DNA of 64,000 bases. Source: Janthinobacterium silvisoli (GTDB taxonomy: Bacteria > Pseudomonadota > Gammaproteobacteria > Burkholderiales > Burkholderiaceae_D). Positions 55,520 through 63,438 of the stretch are shown piece after piece; the stretch's first letter is position 1, and every line of letters begins with the position of its first letter. The notes below the pieces were generated by a model that searched no databases, was not told the origin of the DNA, and saw only the letters and a list, made by a program, of their open reading frames with translations. The DNA is taken from the NCBI RefSeq assembly GCF_014200725.1, contig NZ_JACHCL010000001.1, positions 2,187,170-2,251,169 of the forward strand. Direction: 5' to 3'. Both the position numbers and the translations under genes were made by a program.

Positions 55520-55716
55520 TATAGTGCGATGGCGGCATGCCCGCAAGAGGCGTTCGATAAGTCTTGCATGCAGTGTAATCGGGATGAGGGGACAGGAATA
55601 GCACAAAAGAAGCAGCCATGTGTGCGTCAACGCGCCGTCGCCAGCGCTTCGCACTTGTAGACTGGCTGGCAATGGCGCGCTATTCATGCTGCGCGCCCCA
55701 CCCCACAGGAGGCCAT

Positions 55717-55980
55717 ATGGTTGCCGAACATGCAGACCGCAAGATCAATACCGATGAAAAGGTCAAGAACGATGGCGTGCGCCGCTTGCCGCATGAGCGC
55801 GACGAATCGCCCGATGCGCAGCACCCGAAACAGCGCGAAGTCATGAAGCAGGCCGCCAGTGATCTGGAACAGGGCCTGGTCGATACCGACCGCCATGCCC
55901 AGCCGGGCGTGGAAAAGGTCAAGCCAGCGCCACCGCGGCAAGCCAAACCCGAAGCCGATAGCGATCCGAAACCAGACTGA
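55717..55980 (+). CDS. Small hydrophilic protein, 87 residues
   Basis: Preceded by an excellent SD (AGGAGG). The protein is highly charged and predicted largely disordered: [19 protein letters not shown], then [30 protein letters not shown] and a Pro/Lys tail. No signal peptide, Cys or membrane segment is present. The frame is open farther upstream, but that segment is unlike the rest. It is 16 bp from the sugar dehydrogenase start, so it could be co-transcribed. No family is recognised; its composition resembles small stress-associated proteins. Confidence 0.75.
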   Translation: MVAEHADRKINTDEKVKNDGVRRLPHERDESPDAQHPKQREVMKQAASDLEQGLVDTDRHAQPGVEKVKPAPPRQAKPEADSDPKPD

Positions 55981-55996
55981 ATGCCGAGGAGAGACC

Positions 55997-57301
55997 ATGC
56001 GACACCTTGCTTATGTTCTGACATTGACGGTGCTGGCCAGCGCCAGCCTGGTCCATGCCCAAACCATGCCGTCCGACTTCGGCCCCAGCCCTGCCTTGCC
56101 GGCGCCCGAGAAACAATTGATCCCCACCGTGAATGTGGCGCCCGTACAGCGCTGGCAAGGCAATGCGCGCCCCACGGTGGCGGCCGGCTTTGCCATCAGT
56201 GCTTATGCGAGCGGCCTCGACCATCCGCGCTGGCTGTATGTCTTGCCGAATGGCGACGTACTGGTGGCGGAAACCAATGCGCCCCCCAAGCCGGAAGACA
56301 ACAAGGGCATCAAGGGCGCCATCATGCAGATGCAAATGAAAAAGGCCGGTGCCGGCACCACCAGCGCCAACCGTATCACCTTGCTGCGCGGCCTCGATGC
56401 GAACGGCGTGGCGCAATCGCGCACGGTGTTCCTGCAAAACTTGCAGTCGCCGTTCGGCATGGCGCTGGTAGGTAACGATTTATACGTCGCCAACGCTGAT
56501 GCGCTGGTCCGCTTCCCGTATCAAACTGGGCAAACCAGCATCACGGCGCAGGGCACGAAAGTGATGGACTTGCCCGGCGGCCCCATCAACCATCACTGGA
56601 CCAAGAACGTGGTGGCCAGTCCCGATGGAAAATTCCTGTATGTCTCAGTGGGGTCGAACAGCAATGTGGGCGAGAACGGTATCGCGGCTGAAAAAGGCCG
56701 CGCCGCCATCTGGCAATTCGAGCGCGCCACGGGCAAGGCGCGCGTGTATGCCAGCGGACTGCGCAATCCGAACGGCATGGATTGGCAACCGTCGAGCAAG
56801 GTACTGTGGACGGCCGTCAACGAGCGCGATGAACTAGGTAATCAGCTGGTACCGGACTACATGACTTCGGTCAAGGATGGCGCTTTCTATGGCTGGCCCT
56901 ACAGCTATTACGGCCAGCATGTCGATGTGCGCGTGAAGCCGCCGCAGCCAGATATGGTGGCCAAGGCGATCGCGCCCGATTACGCGCTGGGTGCGCACAC
57001 AGCTTCGCTGGGCCTGGCTTTTTATGACAGCAAGCTGTTTCCCGCGCGCTACCAGGGCGGTGCCTTCATCGGCCAGCACGGTTCCTGGAACCGCAAGCCT
57101 TTCAGCGGCTATAAAGTCATCTTCGTGCCATTTGTGCAAGGCGTGCCATCCGGTCCGCCGCAAGATTTTGTCAGTGGTTTTCTGGATGCCGATGGCCATG
57201 CGCAAGGCCGGCCCGTCGGCGTAGCCGTCGACAAGGCGGGCGCCTTGCTTGTCGCCGACGATGTGGGCAATGTTATCTGGCGCGTGGCGCCGGTAAAGTA
57301 A
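55997..57301 (+). CDS. PQQ-dependent sugar/aldose dehydrogenase-like protein, secreted
   Basis: A 434-residue periplasmic protein. It has a signal peptide ([21 protein letters not shown]) and a six-bladed beta-propeller of the soluble quinoprotein glucose/L-sorbosone dehydrogenase class, with repeated blade motifs: [70 protein letters not shown] and [23 protein letters not shown]. These regions supply the PQQ/calcium-site residues. SD GAGGAGA. PQQ biosynthesis genes are not in the window. The sugar oxidised is unknown, and catalysis itself is an inference from family. Confidence 0.88.
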   Translation: MRHLAYVLTLTVLASASLVHAQTMPSDFGPSPALPAPEKQLIPTVNVAPVQRWQGNARPTVAAGFAISAYASGLDHPRWLYVLPNGDVLVAETNAPPKPEDNKGIKGAIMQMQMKKAGAGTTSANRITLLRGLDANGVAQSRTVFLQNLQSPFGMALVGNDLYVANADALVRFPYQTGQTSITAQGTKVMDLPGGPINHHWTKNVVASPDGKFLYVSVGSNSNVGENGIAAEKGRAAIWQFERATGKARVYASGLRNPNGMDWQPSSKVLWTAVNERDELGNQLVPDYMTSVKDGAFYGWPYSYYGQHVDVRVKPPQPDMVAKAIAPDYALGAHTASLGLAFYDSKLFPARYQGGAFIGQHGSWNRKPFSGYKVIFVPFVQGVPSGPPQDFVSGFLDADGHAQGRPVGVAVDKAGALLVADDVGNVIWRVAPVK

Positions 57302-57348
57302 AAACAGTGTGACGCAACGAACGGAAGCGCAAGGGTGTGGCGCGCATG

Positions 57349-57360
57349 ATGAACGTTCAT
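57349..57360. promoter_or_regulatory. Palindrome ATGAACGTTCAT upstream of osmC
   Basis: A perfect 12-bp palindrome, with extended partial complementarity outside (GTGTGG/CCACGC), 19 bp before the osmC ATG. Its position suits an operator or an RNA hairpin near the ribosome site. No cognate regulator can be named. Confidence 0.3.
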
Positions 57361-57379
57361 ACCACGCAAGGAGGACATC

Positions 57380-57802
57380 ATGAAAAAAACAGGATCGGCC
57401 GTCTGGAGTGGCGGCCTTAAAGAGGGCAAGGGGTTTATTTCCACCCAAAGCGGCGCACTCGACAATGTGCCTTACGGCTTCAACACGCGTTTTGAAGACG
57501 GGCCCGGCAGCAATCCGGAAGAATTGATCGGCGCTGCCCATGCCGCCTGCTTCACCATGGCCTTGTCTGGCCAATTGGGCGAAGCAGGCCTGCGCGCTTC
57601 GGCCCTGAAAACCACGGCCGATGTAACGCTGGAAAAAATCGATGGCAGTTATGCGATCACGGCGGTGCACCTGACATTGACGGCCAGCATACCAGGCGCT
57701 ACCGATGCAGCATTCCAGGATGCGGCGCTACGGGCCAAGCTCGGTTGCCCCGTGTCGAAATTGCTGGCCACGGAAGTGACCATGGACGCGCATCTGGAAT
57801 AG
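57380..57802 (+). CDS. osmC: OsmC-family peroxiredoxin (organic hydroperoxide resistance)
   Basis: A 140-residue OsmC protein, which reduces organic hydroperoxides with a Cys pair. The first catalytic Cys is in GAAHAACFTMALSGQLG and the second in LGCPVSKLL; the N-terminal SAVWSGGLKEGKGFISTQSG is the family start. SD AAGGAGG is 7 bp before the ATG. It probably has its own promoter, with a palindrome immediately upstream. Length and motif spacing match OsmC rather than Ohr, which is distinguished mainly by sequence. Confidence 0.93.
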   Translation: MKKTGSAVWSGGLKEGKGFISTQSGALDNVPYGFNTRFEDGPGSNPEELIGAAHAACFTMALSGQLGEAGLRASALKTTADVTLEKIDGSYAITAVHLTLTASIPGATDAAFQDAALRAKLGCPVSKLLATEVTMDAHLE

Positions 57803-57880
57803 TTCGATGCCGGCCTCAGCAGAATTGTCGCAAAACGCATAAAATCCTGCCATTCACCCTATCACCATCAAGGATTTACC

Positions 57881-58288
57881 ATGCGTATTTTGCACACCAT
57901 GTTGCGGGTCGGCGACCTGCAACGCTCTATCGATTTTTACACCAAGGTGCTGGGCATGAAGTTGTTGCGCACCAGCGACAATCCGGAATACCAGTACACC
58001 CTGGCCTTCGTTGGCTACGGTTCGAATCCAGACCACGCGGAACTGGAATTGACGTATAACTACGGCACCAGCAGCTACGATCTGGGCACGGCTTACGGCC
58101 ATATCGCCATCTCGGCCGAAGATATCGTTGCCGCCTGCGACGCGGCGCGCGCCAATGGCGGCAACGTCACGCGCGAGCCGGGTCCCGTGAAAGGCGGCAA
58201 TACCGTGATCGCCTTTATTACCGACCCGGATGGCTACAAGATCGAATTAATAGAACGCAAGTTCGACGGCCAGGGTGCCGGACTCTGA
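57881..58288 (+). CDS. gloA: Lactoylglutathione lyase (glyoxalase I)
   Basis: Converts the methylglyoxal-glutathione hemithioacetal to S-lactoylglutathione. The 135-residue length is standard. Metal ligands are His5 ([10 protein letters not shown]), a Glu in the [11 protein letters not shown] region, the His in YGHIAIS and the Glu in GYKIELIER near the C-terminus. The internal beta-alpha repeat is intact. It ends at a strong bidirectional terminator shared with the convergent tolC. Confidence 0.96.
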   Translation: MRILHTMLRVGDLQRSIDFYTKVLGMKLLRTSDNPEYQYTLAFVGYGSNPDHAELELTYNYGTSSYDLGTAYGHIAISAEDIVAACDAARANGGNVTREPGPVKGGNTVIAFITDPDGYKIELIERKFDGQGAGL

Positions 58289-58308
58289 TCTCATTACTGC
58301 GCACGAAG

Positions 58309-58342
58309 AAAAACCAGCACCGTCAGCGGTGCTGGTTTTTTT
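58309..58342. terminator. Bidirectional terminator between gloA and tolC
   Basis: Stem AAAAACCAGCACCG / CGGTGCTGGTTTTT with a 4-nt TCAG loop; T-runs on both strands. It terminates gloA (plus strand) and tolC (minus strand). Confidence 0.95.
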
Positions 58343-58363
58343 ATGCGTGCCGAATGAACTGAA

Positions 58364-59686
58364 TTATCTGTCGAGCAGCGCGTTCACTGGCATCAAGTCT
58401 GTTTCCTTCAGGGTGCCGGCTGCCGACTTCAGGCGCAAGCCATTCATGATGGTGTCGTAGCGGGCTTTCGACAGGTCTTTTTGCGTCGAGAACAATTGTT
58501 TCTGTGCATTCAAGACGTCGATATTGATACGCACGCCCACCTGATAACCGAGCTGGTTCGATTCCAGCGCCGATTTGCTCGACACTTCGGCCGCTTCCAA
58601 TGCCTTCACTTGCGCCAGGCCACTGTTGACGCCCAGGTAAGCCTGGCGCGCATTTTGCGCAGCCGTGCGGCGTGCCGTTTCCAGGTCGTTGCGGGCCTTG
58701 TCTTCCAGCGCGATCGATTCGCGCACCTTGCTGGTGACGGCAAAACCGCTGAAGATCGGGATACTCCACTGCACGCCGATGGCGTTGTTGTTGCTACCGC
58801 CCACACCGCCCGTGGTGTAGGTATGGCCGGCGTTGGCGATCAGATCCACGGTCGGAAGGTGACCGGCACGGTTGCGGCCGATATCACGCTTGGCCGATTC
58901 CACATTGAACTGCGCCGTGACGACACCGAAGTTTTGCTCTTCGGCCGACGATACCCACGGCTCGATGGCGGCCGGCTCCGGTGCACTGAGCAGCACGCCT
59001 GTGCGCATCGGCGCCAGCGCCGGTGCGGTTGCACCGATAATGGTTTGCAAGGCGCTGCGCTTGTTGGCCAGGTCATTGATGGCGGCAAACTCTTGCGCTA
59101 CCACCAGGTCGTAGGCAGCTTGTGCTTCGTGGGTATCGGTAATGGTTTGCGTGCCGACTTCAAAATTGCGCTTGGCCGATGCCAGCTGTTCTGTCGTCGC
59201 CACTTTTTGCGCCTGGGTCGCGCCCAGATTGTCTTGCGCGCTCAGCACATCGAAATATGCTTGCGCCACGCGGGTGATCAAGTCTTGCTGCACTTGCGCG
59301 AATTGCGCTTCGGCTATCGCCTGCGCCAGCTTGCTTTGCTGATAGGTTTCCCAACGGTCCCAACGGAACAGCGGTTGCGCCAGGGTCAGGTTATACGCAT
59401 TCGTGTGGACATTGACGGTCGGACCAGTGAACTTGTTACCGGTCTGGTCAAACGCAATCTGCTCGATATTGCCACGCGTATTGCTGCCCGATGCATTAAC
59501 CTGTGGCAGCAAACCTGACAAGCCTTGCGGAACCCTTTCCATGCCGGCCGACAGGGCAGCGCGCGCGCTGGCGTACTGCGCGTCATTGGCCAAGGCCTGT
59601 TGGTATACCTGGATGAGATCGGCCGCGTGCGCATAGCTCGAGAAAAAAGCGCTGGTCATCAGCACGGCGATAAGGGGTTTCCGCAT
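58364..59686 (-). CDS. tolC: TolC outer membrane channel protein
   Basis: A 440-residue outer membrane protein. It has a signal peptide (MRKPLIAVLMTSAFFSSYAHA) and two OEP repeats: ADLIQVYQQALANDAQYASAR to FEVGTQTITDTHEAQAAYDL, and DIGRNRAGHLPTVDLIANAG to YQVGVRINIDVLNAQKQLF. The GTQTITD/GVRINIDV pairs are the TolC-specific entrance motifs. It functions with type I secretion and multidrug pumps. It follows the rhodanese, pcm and tetR genes on the minus strand, an arrangement seen in related genera. SD GGAGAA. Confidence 0.94.
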   Translation of the reverse strand: MRKPLIAVLMTSAFFSSYAHAADLIQVYQQALANDAQYASARAALSAGMERVPQGLSGLLPQVNASGSNTRGNIEQIAFDQTGNKFTGPTVNVHTNAYNLTLAQPLFRWDRWETYQQSKLAQAIAEAQFAQVQQDLITRVAQAYFDVLSAQDNLGATQAQKVATTEQLASAKRNFEVGTQTITDTHEAQAAYDLVVAQEFAAINDLANKRSALQTIIGATAPALAPMRTGVLLSAPEPAAIEPWVSSAEEQNFGVVTAQFNVESAKRDIGRNRAGHLPTVDLIANAGHTYTTGGVGGSNNNAIGVQWSIPIFSGFAVTSKVRESIALEDKARNDLETARRTAAQNARQAYLGVNSGLAQVKALEAAEVSSKSALESNQLGYQVGVRINIDVLNAQKQLFSTQKDLSKARYDTIMNGLRLKSAAGTLKETDLMPVNALLDR

Positions 59687-59835
59687 TGCATTTCTCCGTT
59701 GGAGTCGTCAAAAGTTGATCAAATCAAAAATTTGGTACTGCCTTGCGCCCGTCTGATTCTGAATAAATGCGGGCTGCAATCATCCACAGGCGTGCACGCG
59801 GTGCGCGCCTGGGATCACATCTTTACTACGAGTAC

Positions 59836-60159
59836 TTAGTATTTGGACATGGCGCTGTCGACTTGCACAGCCCAGGCATGCATGCCGCCCGTCAAATTAC
59901 TGATCTTGCCAAAACCATGGTGCTCCAGGAAGGCAGCGACGTTCAGACTGCGCGCGCCGTGATGGCAGATGCAAACGATCTCGGCATCTTCATCGAGATC
60001 GTCGATGCGGCCGGGAATCGACTGCATCGGCATCAAGGTAGCGCCATCGAGCTGGCAAATCTCGAATTCCCATTGTTCGCGCACATCGAGCAGCAAGGGA
60101 CGCGGGCGGGAGGGATCAGCCAGCCAGGCGGCCAGCTGTGGTGCACTCAAATGCTCCAT
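59836..60159 (-). CDS. Rhodanese-like domain protein
   Basis: A single-domain 107-residue protein. The active loop is VCICHHGARSLNVAAFL: the Cys in CHHGARS corresponds to the persulfide-forming site, and LLLDVREQWEFEICQLDGA is the CDC25/rhodanese signature. The start at 60159 was chosen because the conserved part begins there; upstream the frame overlaps pcm's 3' end. It is 7 bp after the pcm stop, so co-translated. Probably a sulfurtransferase; the substrate is unknown. Confidence 0.88.
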   Translation of the reverse strand: MEHLSAPQLAAWLADPSRPRPLLLDVREQWEFEICQLDGATLMPMQSIPGRIDDLDEDAEIVCICHHGARSLNVAAFLEHHGFGKISNLTGGMHAWAVQVDSAMSKY

Positions 60160-60166
60160 CGCCGTC

Positions 60167-60817
60167 TCAGAACTGGAAGTGCGACGGTGCCACTGCCTGC
60201 AGCGGCGCAACATTGGTTTCAAATACCTTGCGCGTGTCGTAAGCCTTGTCCGAGCTGCGGGTAATCAGGTGCGCCGACATGATCGGTGCTTCGCCGATGA
60301 TGGCCAGGATGCGGCCGCCAACTTTAACCTGTTGCAAAATCGCTTCAGGCAACACTGCCAGCGCACCGGACACCACGATCACATCGTAAGGGGCAGCCTT
60401 GCTCCAGCCTTGGGCACCATCGCCCAGTTCCACGGTCACGTTCGTCACGCCATTCGCGGCCAGGGTTTGCTCGGCCAGCGTTTTCAGTTGCGGCACGATT
60501 TCCACGCTCGTCACATGACGCGCCTTGTGCGCCAGCAAGGCAGCCATGTAGCCGCTGCCGGTGCCGATTTCCAGCACGTTCTCATGCTTCTTGACGGCAA
60601 CTTCTTGCAAAATACGGGCTTCCAGCTTCGGCGTGAACATGCTTTCACCGCCGCTCAATGGGATTTCGGTATCGATGAAAGCCAGGTTCTTATAGGCTGC
60701 CGGCACGAAATCTTCACGCTTGACCACGTTCAACAGCTCCAGTACGTCGATATCCAGTACGTCCCATGGACGGATTTGCTGTTCGATCATATTGAAGCGG
60801 GCTTGTTCGATATTCAT
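60167..60817 (-). CDS. pcm: Protein-L-isoaspartate O-methyltransferase
   Basis: Repairs isoaspartyl residues in aged proteins using SAM. The 216-residue length is standard. Motif I is LEIGTGSGYMAALLA, and the isoaspartate-side motif is the FVPAAYKNLAFIDTEIPLSGGESMFTP segment, a clear Pcm signature. VIVVSGALAVLP is motif II/III. It leads the pcm-rhodanese-tolC run, downstream of tetR (169 bp). No strong SD is seen. Confidence 0.9.
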   Translation of the reverse strand: MNIEQARFNMIEQQIRPWDVLDIDVLELLNVVKREDFVPAAYKNLAFIDTEIPLSGGESMFTPKLEARILQEVAVKKHENVLEIGTGSGYMAALLAHKARHVTSVEIVPQLKTLAEQTLAANGVTNVTVELGDGAQGWSKAAPYDVIVVSGALAVLPEAILQQVKVGGRILAIIGEAPIMSAHLITRSSDKAYDTRKVFETNVAPLQAVAPSHFQF

Positions 60818-60986
60818 CTTTAGACTCGGTAAGTGAAGTAATAATCCGCCATTTTATCGTTGAACTGGCTGAAAGCACATGGTAACGATAAAGATGGGGG
60901 ATGGAGGAAATTTGCGACGATCTGCAGATTTGAGGGGGTGAACCTTGGAAAATGGGCAACTGAACGGTAGTGCTACTCTGCCAGCC

Positions 60987-61637
60987 TCAGTTTTTTCCTG
61001 GCGGCTGCAGATACAAACCGCGCAAACTGATGTCAATAAAGGCATTCATATAGTCGACAGGATTGATCTCCTTCGGGTCGCACGGCAGGAAGGAATGCGT
61101 CCACATCATCAGCATTGTCACCGGCGCGCTGACAATGGCGCTGACAATCACCGGGTCGACCTGGCGGAATTCGCCGCGGGTCATGCCGCGCGCAATCACC
61201 CTGGTCAGCAAGCCGTTGCCGCGCGTGACCACTTCTTCGTTGTAAAACTGCGCCAGCTCGGGGAAATTATTCGCCTCGGCCATCATCAACTTGGTCAGGC
61301 CGGCCAGGCGCGTAGCGCCAAACTGCTCCCACCACTGCATCAGAATACTGCGCAACAAGTCCGCGCTGCTGCTCTCGGAAGTGGCCAGACTATCTTCCAC
61401 TTCGACGATCGCATGCACGATATTGTCGCGCACCACGGCCTTGAACAGTTCCTGCTTGTTCTCGAAATACAGATACAAGGTGCCCTTCGATACCCCCGCC
61501 CGCTTGGCCACATCCTCCAGCCGCGTCGACGCAAAGCCCCGTTCGACAAACAAATCGAGGGCGGCGGCGAGCAATTCCTGTGGGCGGGCATCCTTGCGCC
61601 GCTCCCAGCGGGGCTTGGTATCAATCTGGGCGTGCAT
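60987..61637 (-). CDS. TetR-family transcriptional regulator
   Basis: A 216-residue repressor-type protein. The DNA-binding domain is RPQELLAAALDLFVERGFASTRLEDVAKRAGVSKGTLYLYFENKQELF (residues about 18-62), the classic TetR HTH. The ligand/dimer domain includes YNEEVVTRGNGLLTRVIARG and the TMLMMWTHSFL helix. Its own promoter (61671-61699) contains a 12-bp palindrome in the spacer, suggesting autoregulation. It probably controls the downstream tolC genes, as efflux-linked TetR proteins do; this is inferred. The transposon boundary lies 7 bp beyond its -35 hexamer. Confidence 0.9.
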   Translation of the reverse strand: MHAQIDTKPRWERRKDARPQELLAAALDLFVERGFASTRLEDVAKRAGVSKGTLYLYFENKQELFKAVVRDNIVHAIVEVEDSLATSESSSADLLRSILMQWWEQFGATRLAGLTKLMMAEANNFPELAQFYNEEVVTRGNGLLTRVIARGMTRGEFRQVDPVIVSAIVSAPVTMLMMWTHSFLPCDPKEINPVDYMNAFIDISLRGLYLQPPGKN

Positions 61638-61670
61638 GTCTGATCCGGGTAACTTACTTTCGAGTCATTA

Positions 61671-61699
61671 ATGTTAGACCTGTATACAGGACAGGTCAA
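61671..61699 (-). promoter_or_regulatory. tetR promoter with a palindromic operator
   Basis: On the minus strand TTGACC (61699..61694), 17 bp spacer, TAACAT (61676..61671). The spacer contains the perfect palindrome CCTGTATACAGG (61679-61690), within a larger GACCTGT...ACAGGTC symmetry. A TetR-type protein binding there would shut its own promoter. Confidence 0.65.
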
Positions 61700-61727
61700 G
61701 CGCTGGTGTTGTTACGTCGGCGTTGGA

Positions 61728-61790
61728 CGACACATCCGATTGCACTAGCGACATATCCTCTTGCACGCAACGACACAACCTATTGCACGG
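61728..61790 (+). repeat. Three 18-bp direct repeats at the island boundary
   Basis: Copies at 61728-61745, 61749-61766 and 61771-61788 share CGACAYAWCCKMTTGCAC, with period 21 then 22 bp. They differ at a few positions only. This is the arrangement of TnsB/TniA-type transposase binding sites at transposon ends. The copies are too short and too evenly spaced for a CRISPR array. Confidence 0.75.
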
Positions 61791-61799
61791 CGAGTTAAA

Positions 61800-62248
61800 C
61801 TGTTCTAAGAGGCAGAGAGGCAACGGTTTAAGTCACGAAAAGATAGATCATAGCGCAACTGACACCACGACATCGAAGCACGTAGCGATTGAGAGGTCTC
61901 CAGATGGCGCCAAATTTAAAAGCGGGGTTCTGATCAAAGCAGCTAAATCTTCAGGCCCCCCCAAGCAACCTCAATTCTGCAAGGAACGCATTGTGTTCTC
62001 CCTTTGTGACTTCAGACATTTGTCCAGCATCACTAATTCAGCATTAACTGACCGTAACTCGATCTCGGTTTCAGCGGTCGCTGTGCTAATGCAGCGAGAA
62101 ATACTAAAGTTACATCCCCCTCACCGATTCGATCTATAAAGACTCGTCTAGATAGCGCGTTTATCAGTTTAAATTCTAGATTCTTAGAGTCGGAGAAAAT
62201 ATCATTTGGTGCTAGTATGCAACAAAACCCTTTAAGCATTGGAGCGAC
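61800..62248. other. AT-rich non-coding stretch within the island
   Basis: About 450 bp with no convincing gene; open frames here lack SD sequences and recognisable domains. It holds the untranslated and promoter region of the HNH gene. No further copies of the 18-bp repeat are clear. Confidence 0.6.
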
Positions 62249-63034
62249 ATGGCAGGCATATCAGACAAGACAATATCCAAGCTCTTTGGCATGGCGGCTG
62301 GCCGATGCAGCATGTGCAAGATAGAGATAGTTCAGCGAGAGGTAAAGATTGGAGAAATGGCGCATATCATTGCAAAAAACAAGGGTGGTGCAAGAGGTGG
62401 CTTACAGGTAGACGGCGATGTCAACGGCTACGAGAACTTGATCCTGCTCTGCCCAAATCACCATACCGAGGTTGACGACAACGAAGATGCCTTTCCTGCG
62501 CGGCTATTGCATGAGATAAAAGACGAGCATGAAGCTTACGTTCGCCGTGTGTTTGATCATCAAAGCCAAGGGCGGGTTATGGACGTAGGAGGACTGCGAT
62601 CTTTTATGCATTACTTCCCATTTACCCAAGTGGTTGTTCTTACTGATGGTTTGCCAGAGAGGTTCGATCATCGTTTACTTTATTTGACTGAAACGTTTAC
62701 AAATTTCGCCAAAGACAATGTTCAATGCCGACCCTTTAGCGATCAAAGCTTAGAGCGATATTATCTCGCTTTCTTGCATGCCATTAATTATCTTGTGGAC
62801 TACGAGCAGCATGCGTTGATAAACAACAAGAATGTCTACATGCCAGGCACTTTGATTAATGCTGATCCTAACGTTAGCCATCTCAATCGTGAGCTTAACC
62901 AAGATGAGCGCCGCACTGCACATCATCAAGTTCATCAACTTATGCAGGAACTAGCGGATTCATACTATCCTTTACTGAGCTATCTAAGATCTACGTATCC
63001 TGAAGTCAATTTGGTATCATTTGTTGGCTGGTAA
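62249..63034 (+). CDS. HNH endonuclease-domain protein
   Basis: A 261-residue protein. The N-terminal HNH domain (residues about 17-75) is complete: CSMC (Cys20, Cys23), catalytic-type MAHIIAK (His39), then LLCPNHH (Cys68, Asn70, His71), the zinc-bound HNH variant. The remaining ~180 residues show no recognised domain; they are rich in Asp, His and Tyr (for example FMHYFPFTQVVVLTDG, SLERYYLAFLHAINYLV) and helical toward the end. SD GGAG precedes the ATG. It is the first gene of the AT-rich cassette. Nuclease activity is expected from the motif; DNA or RNA target and biological role, possibly anti-phage defence, are inference. Confidence 0.8.
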   Translation: MAGISDKTISKLFGMAAGRCSMCKIEIVQREVKIGEMAHIIAKNKGGARGGLQVDGDVNGYENLILLCPNHHTEVDDNEDAFPARLLHEIKDEHEAYVRRVFDHQSQGRVMDVGGLRSFMHYFPFTQVVVLTDGLPERFDHRLLYLTETFTNFAKDNVQCRPFSDQSLERYYLAFLHAINYLVDYEQHALINNKNVYMPGTLINADPNVSHLNRELNQDERRTAHHQVHQLMQELADSYYPLLSYLRSTYPEVNLVSFVGW

Positions 63035-63061
63035 AAGTAGCTCGTTGACTTCAGCCAAGAG

Positions 63062-63098
63062 TTTCATATGCTGACCAAAAGGAGATTAGCATATGAAA
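63062..63098 (+). promoter_or_regulatory. 11-bp hairpin enclosing an SD and an ATG-AAA-TAG mini-ORF
   Basis: Perfect inverted repeat TTTCATATGCT / AGCATATGAAA with a 15-nt loop. The loop carries AAAAGGAGA, a strong SD, and the 3' arm contains the ATG it would serve, which is followed by AAA and TAG in frame. It is located between the HNH gene and the small second gene of the cassette. Confidence 0.7.
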
Positions 63099-63146
63099 TA
63101 GTTGAAGATAATATTATTTAAAATTAAATATTTTGCTTGGAAAGTT

Positions 63147-63392
63147 ATGCCTAAAGATTATCAATTTAAAGAAACAAATCTTGGCCCGATTTCCGCCAGT
63201 GATATAACAACTGTCATAACTGGAACATTCCGAGCCAAAGGTTTTGACGATGTAGGTCGCCCAACAGGCTATGAAGAAATTGTTCATATCATTTTCCCCA
63301 ACGGCGCTGTAGAAGAGTTGCCTGCACTAGAGATCAACCTAAAGTATGCAGCTGCTTTAAAGCAAGACTTGTTAAATCGCCCCAAGGTATAA
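63147..63392 (+). CDS. Small protein of unknown function, second gene of the cassette
   Basis: 81 residues from ATG 63147 (MPKDYQFKETNLGPISASDITTVI onward), ending LNRPKV. A longer version from TTG 63102 is open, but in-frame TAG at 63099 separates it from the ATG with the strong SD at 63093. The protein looks like a compact beta-rich domain (EEIVHIIFPNGAVEELPALEINL). Not recognised. It sits between the HNH gene (112 bp) and the nuclease-like third gene (46 bp), in the same direction, so it may be an accessory, antitoxin-like or immunity-type subunit; that is speculation. Confidence 0.55.
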   Translation: MPKDYQFKETNLGPISASDITTVITGTFRAKGFDDVGRPTGYEEIVHIIFPNGAVEELPALEINLKYAAALKQDLLNRPKV

Positions 63393-63438
63393 GCCTGCGG
63401 CGTTGAGATGTTTTGAAAACTTTCGGTTTGGAGCCTAG

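Noticed and set aside
61728..61790. CRISPR array
   Set aside because: Only three 18-bp copies with 3-4 bp between them; no spacers and no cas genes. Transposase-site repeats explain the pattern better.
61723..62139. 138-codon plus-strand frame inside the island edge
   Set aside because: It begins within the repeat array, has no SD and no recognisable domain; treated as non-coding.
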